Shown here: positions 8,361-14,890 of the stretch, piece by piece
Position numbering within the stretch: position 1 is the stretch's first letter
Layout: each line of letters starts with the position of its first letter
NCBI GenBank assembly: GCA_947647735.1
Contig: CANSLJ010000033.1
Coordinates: 1-41,336 of the forward strand
Length of the DNA stretch: 41,336 nucleotides
DNA from: an uncultured bacterium
GTDB taxonomy: Bacteria; Bacillota; Clostridia; Lachnospirales; Lachnospiraceae
Direction of reading: 5' to 3'
The notes under the pieces: generated by a model
What the model saw: the letters and a program-made list of their open reading frames with translations, nothing else
The model's database searches: none
What the model was told of the DNA's origin: nothing
Translations under genes and position numbers: made by a program

Positions 8361-8497
8361 GACCGGAGGAAAAATTATTTCTTAAGGAGCCCCTTAAAAA
8401 GCGTCGGCACTTAGCGGGGTAGTTCACGAGCTTAGTGTCCGCTACGCTTTTTACGGAGCGAGAGCGCGGCGACGAAGAAATTATTTTCCCTCCGGTC
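8361..8497 (+). repeat. three-way-junction palindromic repeat, copy 1
   Basis: Outer arms 8361-8383 and 8475-8497 are complementary at 21 of 23 positions. The inner hairpin pairs 8395-8404 with 8444-8453 (a TAAAAAGCGT stem), then CGG and CACT with their complements, a T-T mismatch (8412/8433), AGC/GCT, and a 14-nt loop at 8416-8429. On the 3' side, GC-GAGA-GC at 8458-8465 forms a GNRA-type mini-hairpin. The core motifs CACTTAGCGGGGTA (8408-8421) and CGAGCTTAGTGTCCGC (8427-8442) recur in the second copy at 13128-13260 on the other strand. The inner stem ends in A5/T5 tracts and could terminate transcription in either direction. Confidence 0.85.
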
Positions 8498-8587
8498 GTC
8501 CGTTTTAATCCCCCCAACCCCCCATTTCATCACCCCTTTGTGCAAATCTCCTAAATTTCTCCCCCAATTTTAAGAACTTATTCTGGG

Positions 8588-8634
8588 CTACAAAATCTTG
8601 ACAAGGGAAAAAACAGTGCTACAATATATGGTAG
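8588..8634 (+). promoter_or_regulatory. nrdD promoter with two NrdR-like boxes
   Basis: TTGACA (8598-8603) and TACAAT (8620-8625) are separated by 16 bp. The -10 lies inside the near-palindrome CTACAATATATGGTAG (8619-8634), which resembles the 16-bp NrdR box. A second, degenerate box beginning CTACAA starts at 8588, exactly 31 bp upstream, the three-helical-turn spacing typical of paired NrdR sites. NrdR represses ribonucleotide reductase genes when dATP is plentiful. Confidence 0.65.
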
Positions 8635-8736
8635 ACGCCTCAAAAAAGGGGCGCAAAGTACCTGATATAAAGGAATCATGCAGCAAGGTCCGGCGCAGGG
8701 TTTTGGAAAAGAAAAGGGCAGAAAAAAGGGAAGAAT

Positions 8737-10938
8737 ATGAAGATCATTAAAAGAAGCGGCCAGGAAGTAGCCTATGATATTTCCAAGATAATTGCGGCGG
8801 TCAGAAAAGCAAATAACAGCGTAGTTGATGCCGAAAAGATGACGGATCGGCAGATCGATGTGATCGCTGATAATATGATCCGTCAATGTGAGAAGATGAA
8901 TCGTTCTCTTTCCGTAGAAGAAATTCAGGATATGGTGGAGAATGAGATCATGAACCAGCGTGCCTTCACGGTGGCGAGAAGTTATATCACCTATCGTTAC
9001 AGAAGAGCACTTGTCAGAAAAGCAAACTCCACGGATGAGCAGATCCTGAGCCTGCTGGAGTGCAGCAACGAGGAAGTGAAACAGGAAAATTCCAATAAAA
9101 ATCCGACTGTAAACAGCGTACAGCGTGACTATATGGCAGGGGAGGTCAGCAAAGACATCACAAAGCGTTTCCTGCTGCCGAACGATATCGTGGAAGCCCA
9201 CGAAAAGGGTATCATTCATTTTCATGACGCAGATTATTTTGCGCAGCATATGCATAACTGCTGTCTTGTCAATCTGGAGGACATGCTGCAGAACAGCACT
9301 GTGATCAGCGAGACAATGATCGATAAGCCGAAAAGTTTTTCCACGGCATGTAATATTGCGACGCAGGCGATTGCGCAGATCGCAAGCTCTCAGTATGGCG
9401 GGCAGAGCATTTCCTTATCCCATCTGGCGCCCTTTGTGCAGGTGAGCCGTGAAAAGCTCCGGAAGCAGGTAAGGCTGGAGTTTGACCGTGCGGATCTGGA
9501 GATGGATGAGGAGAAGATCAACCAGATCGCGGAAATGCGTGTGAAGGAGGAGATCAACCGCGGTGTGCAGATGATCCAGTATCAGGTGATCACACTGATG
9601 ACCACCAACGGACAGGCGCCGTTCATCACGGTGTTTATGTATCTGGACGAGGTGCCGGAGGGCCAGACAAGAGATGACCTTGCGGCGATCATTGAGGAGA
9701 TGCTGAATCAGCGCATCAAGGGCGTCAAGAACGAAAAAGGCGTGTTTATCACACCTGCGTTCCCGAAGCTGATCTACGTGCTGGAGGAAGATAATATCCA
9801 TGAGGACAGTAAATACTGGTATCTGACACAGCTTGCCGCAAAATGTACGGCGAAAAGAATGGTGCCGGATTACATTTCCGAGAAAGTGATGCTGGAGTTA
9901 AAAGGCGATGTGTATGTCTGCATGGGCTGCAGGAGCTTTTTGACACCGGACAGATTTACGGATAAGAATGTCGGAAATCTGGCAAATGCGGGAAATTATG
10001 ATCCTAAAAAGCATAAATATTACGGGAGATTTAACCAGGGCGTTGTCACCTTAAATCTGGTGGATGTTGCCTGCACGTCGGGCGGCGATAAAGAGAAGTT
10101 CTGGAATATCATGGACGAGCGGCTTGCTCTATGCCACAGGGCGCTGATGTGCCGGCATGAGAGGCTGAAGGGAACACCTTCCGATGTTGCGCCTATTCTC
10201 TGGCAGAACGGTGCGCTGGCAAGGCTGAAAAAGGGTGAGACCATTGATAAGCTGTTGTATGACGGTTATTCCACGATCTCTCTGGGGTATGCGGGACTGT
10301 GCGAATGTACACGCTACATGACCGGACGTTCCCATACGGACCCGACGGCTACGCCTTTTGCGCTGGAAGTGATGGAACGGCTGAATGCGGCATGCAAGAA
10401 GTGGAAAGAGGAATCCAATATCGATTTCAGTCTGTATGGCACACCTCTGGAATCCACAACCTATAAGTTCGCAAAGGCTTTGCAGAAACGCTTTGGTGTC
10501 ATTACCGGCGTGACAGATAAAAATTATATCACAAACAGCTACCATGTGCATGTAACGGAAGAGATCAACGCTTTTGACAAGCTGAAATTTGAGGCGCAGT
10601 TCCAGGCGCTTTCTCCGGGCGGCGCGATCAGTTATGTGGAAGTGCCCAATATGCAGGACAATCTGGAAGCGGTGCTCACCGTGATGCAGTATATTTATGA
10701 AAATATCATGTATGCGGAGCTGAATACAAAGTGTGACTACTGTCAGAAATGCGGCTATACCGGAGAGATTCAGATTATTACGGATAAGCACGGAAAGCTG
10801 GTGTGGGAGTGTCCTAACTGCGGAAACAGGGATCAGGATAAGATGAATGTGGCGCGGAGAACCTGCGGATATATCGGAACCCAGTTCTGGAATCAGGGAA
10901 GGACACAGGAGATCAAAGAAAGAGTATTGCATCTCTAA
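8737..10938 (+). CDS. nrdD: anaerobic ribonucleoside-triphosphate reductase (class III)
   Basis: This 733-aa glycyl-radical enzyme makes deoxynucleotides from NTPs under anaerobic conditions. The order is an N-terminal ATP-cone (about residues 1-90, starting MKIIKRSGQEVAYDISKI) for allosteric control, the ten-stranded barrel with its cysteines, and a C-terminal zinc site (CDYCQKC and CPNC). The glycyl-radical motif is RTCGYIG, with the radical Gly at 711. The length matches the family. The nrdG activase follows 118 nt later, after a hairpin. Regulation by NrdR is suggested by the boxes at 8588-8634. A dATP-sensing ATP-cone and NrdR would both limit dNTP overproduction. The activity fits a strict anaerobe. 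Confidence 0.98.
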   Translation: MKIIKRSGQEVAYDISKIIAAVRKANNSVVDAEKMTDRQIDVIADNMIRQCEKMNRSLSVEEIQDMVENEIMNQRAFTVARSYITYRYRRALVRKANSTDEQILSLLECSNEEVKQENSNKNPTVNSVQRDYMAGEVSKDITKRFLLPNDIVEAHEKGIIHFHDADYFAQHMHNCCLVNLEDMLQNSTVISETMIDKPKSFSTACNIATQAIAQIASSQYGGQSISLSHLAPFVQVSREKLRKQVRLEFDRADLEMDEEKINQIAEMRVKEEINRGVQMIQYQVITLMTTNGQAPFITVFMYLDEVPEGQTRDDLAAIIEEMLNQRIKGVKNEKGVFITPAFPKLIYVLEEDNIHEDSKYWYLTQLAAKCTAKRMVPDYISEKVMLELKGDVYVCMGCRSFLTPDRFTDKNVGNLANAGNYDPKKHKYYGRFNQGVVTLNLVDVACTSGGDKEKFWNIMDERLALCHRALMCRHERLKGTPSDVAPILWQNGALARLKKGETIDKLLYDGYSTISLGYAGLCECTRYMTGRSHTDPTATPFALEVMERLNAACKKWKEESNIDFSLYGTPLESTTYKFAKALQKRFGVITGVTDKNYITNSYHVHVTEEINAFDKLKFEAQFQALSPGGAISYVEVPNMQDNLEAVLTVMQYIYENIMYAELNTKCDYCQKCGYTGEIQIITDKHGKLVWECPNCGNRDQDKMNVARRTCGYIGTQFWNQGRTQEIKERVLHL

Positions 10939-10967
10939 AATGCGCAGAGGCGCGCACTTTGAGAGTT

Positions 10968-11004
10968 AAAAACGTGAGAGACAGGAGTGTTTTCTCACGT
11001 TTTT
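10968..11004 (+). terminator. terminator or attenuator between nrdD and nrdG
   Basis: AAAAACGTGAGA (10968-10979) pairs with TCTCACGTTTTT (10993-11004), followed by more T. It lies within the nrdDG pair, so it probably lets only part of the transcription through, giving less activase than reductase. Confidence 0.75.
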
Positions 11005-11056
11005 TATTCACATATTGTTTTGTAAAGAAAATAAGAAGATAAAGGGGGAAGCAGTT

Positions 11057-11602
11057 ATGTATTATGCGGAGATCAAAACCTGTGATATCGCAAACGGTCC
11101 GGGAGTGCGGGTATCGCTTTTTGTCAGCGGCTGTACGCACAGGTGTCAGAACTGTTTTAATGAGGAGACATGGGATTTTAAGTACGGCAGTCCCTTTACG
11201 GCGCAGACAGAGAATGATCTGCTGAATGCGCTGCGCCCTGCATATGTCAGGGGGCTGACGCTGCTGGGAGGAGAGCCTCTGGAGCACAGCAATCAGCAGG
11301 GGCTTCTGCCGTTTATCCGCCGGGTTAAAAAAGAACTGCCGGAAAAAGATATCTGGTGTTATACAGGGTATACTTTTGAGAGAGATGTGCTGGAAAAGAT
11401 GTGTGCGGAATGGGAGGAGACAAAGGAGCTGCTCTCCTGTATTGATGTTCTTGTGGACGGGGAGTTTGTACAGGAGTTTAAAGATTTGGGACTCCGGTTT
11501 CGGGGGTCGTCAAACCAGAGGATCATTGACCTGCAGAAATCTTTACGGGAGGGAAGGACCGTGCTTTGGGAGGATACCTGGATGAAGGTGCGCGAAACCT
11601 GA
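11057..11602 (+). CDS. nrdG: anaerobic ribonucleotide reductase activating protein
   Basis: This 181-aa radical SAM activase uses a [4Fe-4S] cluster and SAM to place the glycyl radical on NrdD, releasing 5'-deoxyadenosine. The cluster motif is C-x3-C-x2-C in SGCTHRCQNCFN near the N-terminus. TLLGGEPL is the SAM-binding GGE motif. An in-frame TTG at 11015 would add 14 residues, but AAAGGGGGAAG just before ATG 11057, and the family's usual MYYAEIK-like beginning, favour 11057. The 5'-deoxyadenosine made here is a potential substrate of the deaminase and nucleosidase at 1240-4787. Confidence 0.96.
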   Translation: MYYAEIKTCDIANGPGVRVSLFVSGCTHRCQNCFNEETWDFKYGSPFTAQTENDLLNALRPAYVRGLTLLGGEPLEHSNQQGLLPFIRRVKKELPEKDIWCYTGYTFERDVLEKMCAEWEETKELLSCIDVLVDGEFVQEFKDLGLRFRGSSNQRIIDLQKSLREGRTVLWEDTWMKVRET

Positions 11603-11694
11603 AAGAGCAGGAAAATATGGAAAGCCGGATTCCGTAACAATGGAGCCACAAGCTGAATAGTTACGCCGGACAAATATCGCGGTATAAGAAAATA

Positions 11695-11722
11695 TTGACA
11701 CATAAAAAAGAAGTGGTAAAAT
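11695..11722 (+). promoter_or_regulatory. promoter of the antiporter gene
   Basis: TTGACA (11695-11700) and TAAAAT (11717-11722) have a 16-bp spacer, 60 nt ahead of the start. Upstream, an imperfect inverted repeat (CGTAAC at 11633-11638 with GTTACG at 11660-11665, flanked by CCGG on both sides) has no T-tract. Confidence 0.65.
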
Positions 11723-11781
11723 GAGAGAGGTCAGAAATACATAGAAATACAATTACAATAAATGACCACGGAGGCAGAAAA

Positions 11782-13086
11782 ATGATTCAGATATCAGAGA
11801 CAGCAACGATATTGCTCATGTTGGGCATTTCCATGTTCTTAGGGCTCCTGATGACCCGTGTGTTAAAAAATTTCGGACTCCCTGCGGTAACCTCTTATCT
11901 GGTGGCAGGGCTTCTGATCGGCCCCTGTCTGCTGGGGCGGTTTGGGATTGGCTTCAGGACTTTTGAAGATGTGGAAAGCTTCGGGATACTCTCAGATGTA
12001 GCGCTGGGCTTTATCGCTTTTTCCATCGGAAACGAATTCCGTCTCTCGGAATTGAAACATACCGGAAGGCAGGCGGCAGTTGTCGCAGTCGTACAGGCGC
12101 TGGCGGCAACGGCACTGGTGGATGCCTGCCTGCTTGCGATCTATTACATATTTGACCTTGGCAGCAGCATCGGGATTCCCACCTGTATCTGTCTGGGGGC
12201 GATCGCAACAGCGACAGCGCCGGCAGCTACGTTAATGGTAGTAAATCAGTATAAGGCAAAGGGACCGCTGACCAGCATCCTGCTTCCTATCGTGGCGTTG
12301 GATGACGCTGTGGGACTGGTGGTGTTTGCGATATCCTTCGGCGTTGCCAAAGCGATCTATTCCGGGGCGGCGATCAGCGTAATCACGGTGCTGGTAAATC
12401 CTTTGCTGGAAGTAATCGGCTCGCTTCTGCTGGGTTTTCTGATGGGGATCGTCTTTACATTGATAGAGAAGATGTTCCACTCCAATACAAGGCGTATGGG
12501 TATCTCCATTACCTTTGTTGTGCTGACGGCGGCGCTTTCCATGGTAAAGATGGAGATTCCGGGAACAGAGATAGAACTGGGTTTTTCCAGTCTGCTGGTA
12601 TGTATGATGCTGGGTACGGTCTTCTGTAATATCTGTGACTTTTCAGCGGATATCATGGACCGTGTGGATAAATGGACGGCGCCGCTTTTTGTTGTGTTCT
12701 TTGTGCTCAGCGGCGCAGAGCTGGATCTTGGTGTATTTTCCAATATGACGGTGGTGGCGATCGGAGTGGCTTATATTATTGCTCGTTCCGCCGGAAAGTA
12801 TATCGGCGCTTCCGTCAGCGCGAAGGCTATGAAATGTGAGCCTCAGATCTGTAAATATCTGGGCATCACGCTTCTGCCTCAGGCGGGTGTGGCGCTTGGC
12901 ATGTCCGTGACAGTTGCCCAAGAGCTTGGCAGCGAGGGGGCGATCATCAGAAATATCGTGCTTTTTGCGGTCCTGATCTATGAACTGTTTGGCCCGATGC
13001 TGACGAAGATCGCATTGACGAAGGCAGGAGAGATCAAGCCGAGACCGGAGGGACAGGACAGGTCGAGGTTTGCGCCGGCGAAATAA
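11782..13086 (+). CDS. cation:proton antiporter (CPA2 / KefB-like)
   Basis: This 434-aa integral membrane protein has about 12 hydrophobic segments and the look of the Na+/H+ exchanger domain of the CPA2 family. It exchanges Na+ or K+ for protons across the cytoplasmic membrane. Characteristic pieces are the N-terminal LGLLMTRVLKNFGLPAVTSY, GFIAFSIGNEF, and a central PIVALDDAVGLVVF with the two adjacent aspartates of the ion-binding site. It stops soon after the transport domain, so it lacks the TrkA-N/TrkA-C regulatory domains of KefB/KefC. A GGAGG site precedes ATG, and it has its own promoter. Whether it carries Na+ or K+ cannot be told from the sequence. Confidence 0.88.
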   Translation: MIQISETATILLMLGISMFLGLLMTRVLKNFGLPAVTSYLVAGLLIGPCLLGRFGIGFRTFEDVESFGILSDVALGFIAFSIGNEFRLSELKHTGRQAAVVAVVQALAATALVDACLLAIYYIFDLGSSIGIPTCICLGAIATATAPAATLMVVNQYKAKGPLTSILLPIVALDDAVGLVVFAISFGVAKAIYSGAAISVITVLVNPLLEVIGSLLLGFLMGIVFTLIEKMFHSNTRRMGISITFVVLTAALSMVKMEIPGTEIELGFSSLLVCMMLGTVFCNICDFSADIMDRVDKWTAPLFVVFFVLSGAELDLGVFSNMTVVAIGVAYIIARSAGKYIGASVSAKAMKCEPQICKYLGITLLPQAGVALGMSVTVAQELGSEGAIIRNIVLFAVLIYELFGPMLTKIALTKAGEIKPRPEGQDRSRFAPAK

Positions 13087-13127
13087 AAGGGAAATTTTGC
13101 AATATTATTGAGATTATAGTAAAATGC

Positions 13128-13260
13128 GTCATAAAGAGCATATATCCTACGAAGACACGCTTTCGCTTGGAGAAAAACGCAGCGGGTACTAAGCTCGAAA
13201 ATACCTCGCTAAGTACCGGCGTTTTTCTACAGTCTTCGTAGGATATATGCTCTTTATGAC
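13128..13260 (-). repeat. three-way-junction palindromic repeat, copy 2
   Basis: Outer arms 13128-13156 and 13232-13260 are perfect 29-bp complements. The inner hairpin pairs AGAAAAACGC (13171-13180) with GCGTTTTTCT (13219-13228), then GGTACT with AGTACC, an A-A mismatch (13191/13211) and AGC with GCT. Read on the minus strand, TACTTAGCGAGGTA (13215-13202) and CGAGCTTAGTACCCGC (13197-13182) match copy 1. A GC-GAAA-GC mini-hairpin lies in the segment corresponding to 13157-13170, on the same side as in copy 1. The outer arms share no sequence with those of copy 1. Confidence 0.9.
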
Positions 13261-13273
13261 TTAGGTTTAGATG

Positions 13274-13301
13274 TTGAACTATATTTTTTAAATTGTATAA
13301 T
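13274..13301 (+). promoter_or_regulatory. promoter of the GH25 gene
   Basis: TTGAAC (13274-13279) and a consensus TATAAT (13296-13301) have a 16-bp spacer. This implies a leader of about 170 nt before the GH25 start. Confidence 0.55.
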
Positions 13302-13480
13302 AATTACAACATTTGAATGGACATAAAGGTGTTGAACCAATTCTTAAATTTATATTGTTTTTAGAGAGGAAGGATTGAGTTTCTTTGAAATATCATATAC
13401 TATGGTAGAGGAAGTTTTTGAGTTTGTATGATGTGAATGGAAGCAAAATGGGCTGCTGTGGCGGCGGGATGTGAGGAAGT

Positions 13481-14260
13481 ATGAAGAAAAAGCTGTGGAT
13501 AGGAGCGGTGGTTTTGCTGCTGCTCGATATGATTCTGTTTGGCTTGTTGATATATCAGAAAAAAATAACGATAAACCGTCCCTCGGAGGCGGATTATCCG
13601 ATCAGAGGTGTTGACGTTTCCTATTATCAGGGGGAGATCGACTGGAAGGTTTTAGCGGGGGAAAGTATAGATTTTGCTTTCATCAAGGCGACGGAGGGCA
13701 GCAGCCATATCGATACAAAATTTGAGGAGAATTGGGAAGAGGCGGGAAAGACCGGCTTAAAGAGAGGCGCATATCATTTTTTCAGCTTTGAGAGCAAAGG
13801 GGAGGCTCAGGCGGAGCATTTTATTTCTGTTGTGCCGAAGGAAGAGGGCATGCTCTCTCCGGTGATCGATATTGAGTTTTACGGTGACCGCTTCTATAAC
13901 AGGCCTGATGTGGAGGAGACAAGGAAAGAGCTGCAGAGCCTTTTGGATCGACTGGAGGAGCATTATGGCGTAAAACCACTGATCTATGCGACGGAAAGTT
14001 CCTACAGTACCTATATCAGAGGAGCTTTTGATGAATATCCGCTCTGGATCAGGAACGTGTATTTTTCCCCCAATATGGGGATGCCCGGGAAATGGACTTT
14101 CTGGCAGTATGACAGCGAGGCGAAGCTTCAGGGCTACAGCGGGGAAGAGGAACATATCGATCTGAATGTTTTCCACGGCTCGGAGAAGGAATGGATTAAA
14201 TTTTTAGAAAATCATACCATTTCCGGGAACGGTGATACAACTATGATACAAAACCGTTAA
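13481..14260 (+). CDS. GH25 family muramidase (lysozyme-like), membrane-anchored
   Basis: This 259-aa protein has an N-terminal membrane anchor or uncleaved signal (residues 4-25, after three lysines) and a single GH25 domain acting outside the membrane on peptidoglycan, cleaving MurNAc-GlcNAc bonds. The catalytic pocket motifs are D45 in GVDVSYYQG and D130/E132 in VIDIEFYG, followed by the GVKPLIYATESS strand and WTFWQYDSE near the end. No cell-wall-binding repeats are attached. It lies 66 nt before an ECF sigma factor gene and its anti-sigma-like partner. That is notable because lysozyme-responsive SigV systems are known in Firmicutes, but whether this enzyme belongs to that regulon is inference. 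The ribosome binding site is a GAGGAAG just before ATG. Confidence 0.9.
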   Translation: MKKKLWIGAVVLLLLDMILFGLLIYQKKITINRPSEADYPIRGVDVSYYQGEIDWKVLAGESIDFAFIKATEGSSHIDTKFEENWEEAGKTGLKRGAYHFFSFESKGEAQAEHFISVVPKEEGMLSPVIDIEFYGDRFYNRPDVEETRKELQSLLDRLEEHYGVKPLIYATESSYSTYIRGAFDEYPLWIRNVYFSPNMGMPGKWTFWQYDSEAKLQGYSGEEEHIDLNVFHGSEKEWIKFLENHTISGNGDTTMIQNR

Positions 14261-14263
14261 AAA

Positions 14264-14281
14264 GTTTAAAATAATTTAAAC
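14264..14281. other. AT-rich perfect inverted repeat before the sigma gene
   Basis: GTTTAAA (14264-14270), ATAA, then TTTAAAC (14275-14281), three nt after the GH25 stop and 45 nt before the sigma gene. It could be an operator or a weak terminator. No GC in the stem core argues against a terminator. Confidence 0.4.
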
Positions 14282-14326
14282 AAAACTTAAGAGAAGTGCA
14301 TCTTGAAAGTAGGAAGGAATACAGCT

Positions 14327-14890
14327 ATGTCTAAAAAAGCACTGTATGACTCTCTGGTAAAGCATGTTGTTGAGAACCAGAACCAGTTTTACCGTGCCGC
14401 ATATTATTATGTAAAAAACAGGGAAGCGGCACTTGACGTGGTGCAGAATGCCATATGTAAAGCGTTGGAAAATTACGAAAAACTGCAGAGTGAAGAGGCG
14501 ATGGCGAGCTGGTTTTACCGGATTGTGATCAATGAAAGCCTGATGTATCTGCGGAAGGAAAAAAAGTACATAGCATGGGATGAGTCGGATAATGATCTGC
14601 TGGAGGGAAGTTATGAGGAGCCGGCATATGAACCGAAGATAGAGGTGGTATCGAAGATATCGGAATTACCGACTGACATGCAGGTAGTGATCCAGTTACA
14701 TTTTTTTGAGGAAAAGACATTAAAAGAGATCGCCGAGATCACGGATACCAACTTAAATACCGTAAAGTCCAGATTATATGCAGCCTGTAAAAAACTGGGA
14801 AAAGAACTGGAAAAAGAGGACGAAGAGCTTTTAACAAGATATGGGAAATCATTAAAGAAGGCGGAGAGGGAAAGCCGGAATGAAGTATGA
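14327..14890 (+). CDS. ECF-type RNA polymerase sigma factor (sigma-70 family)
   Basis: This 187-aa sigma factor has region 2 (about residues 15-85, including YYVKNREAALDVVQNAICKALENYE and ASWFYRIVINE) and region 4 (about 105-165, ending ITDTNLNTVKSRLYAACKKL, the -35-recognising helix-turn-helix). An upstream in-frame TTG at 14303 would add eight residues, but AGGAAGG at 14311-14317 favours ATG 14327. The 3' end overlaps the next gene by 11 nt, a typical layout for a sigma factor and its membrane anti-sigma factor. It resembles the SigV/SigW-like ECF group that responds to envelope stress, and the GH25 neighbour fits that theme. The regulon is unknown. Confidence 0.9.
   Translation: MSKKALYDSLVKHVVENQNQFYRAAYYYVKNREAALDVVQNAICKALENYEKLQSEEAMASWFYRIVINESLMYLRKEKKYIAWDESDNDLLEGSYEEPAYEPKIEVVSKISELPTDMQVVIQLHFFEEKTLKEIAEITDTNLNTVKSRLYAACKKLGKELEKEDEELLTRYGKSLKKAERESRNEV

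Larger units (their letters stand above)
8221..8736. other. 516-nt non-coding gap
   Basis: The gap runs from the kinase stop to nrdD. 8221-8360 is AT-rich with no clear gene or canonical terminator. 8361-8497 is the structured palindromic repeat. 8500-8580 is pyrimidine-rich on the plus strand with runs of C. 8588-8634 holds the nrdD promoter and NrdR-like boxes, and 8635-8736 is the nrdD leader. I see no convincing small gene. Confidence 0.7.
13087..13480. other. 394-nt non-coding gap
   Basis: It contains the second copy of the palindromic repeat (13128-13260), then the probable GH25 promoter (13274-13301) and a long AT-rich leader to 13480. I see no convincing small gene. A short TTG-started frame near 13376 codes only about 18 residues and was not called. 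Confidence 0.7.

Noticed and set aside
14233-14258. Possible ECF autoregulatory promoter (TGATAC, 16 bp, CGTT) ahead of the sigma gene
   Set aside because: It resembles a SigV-type promoter only loosely and lies inside the end of the GH25 gene; too weak to call without other members of the regulon.
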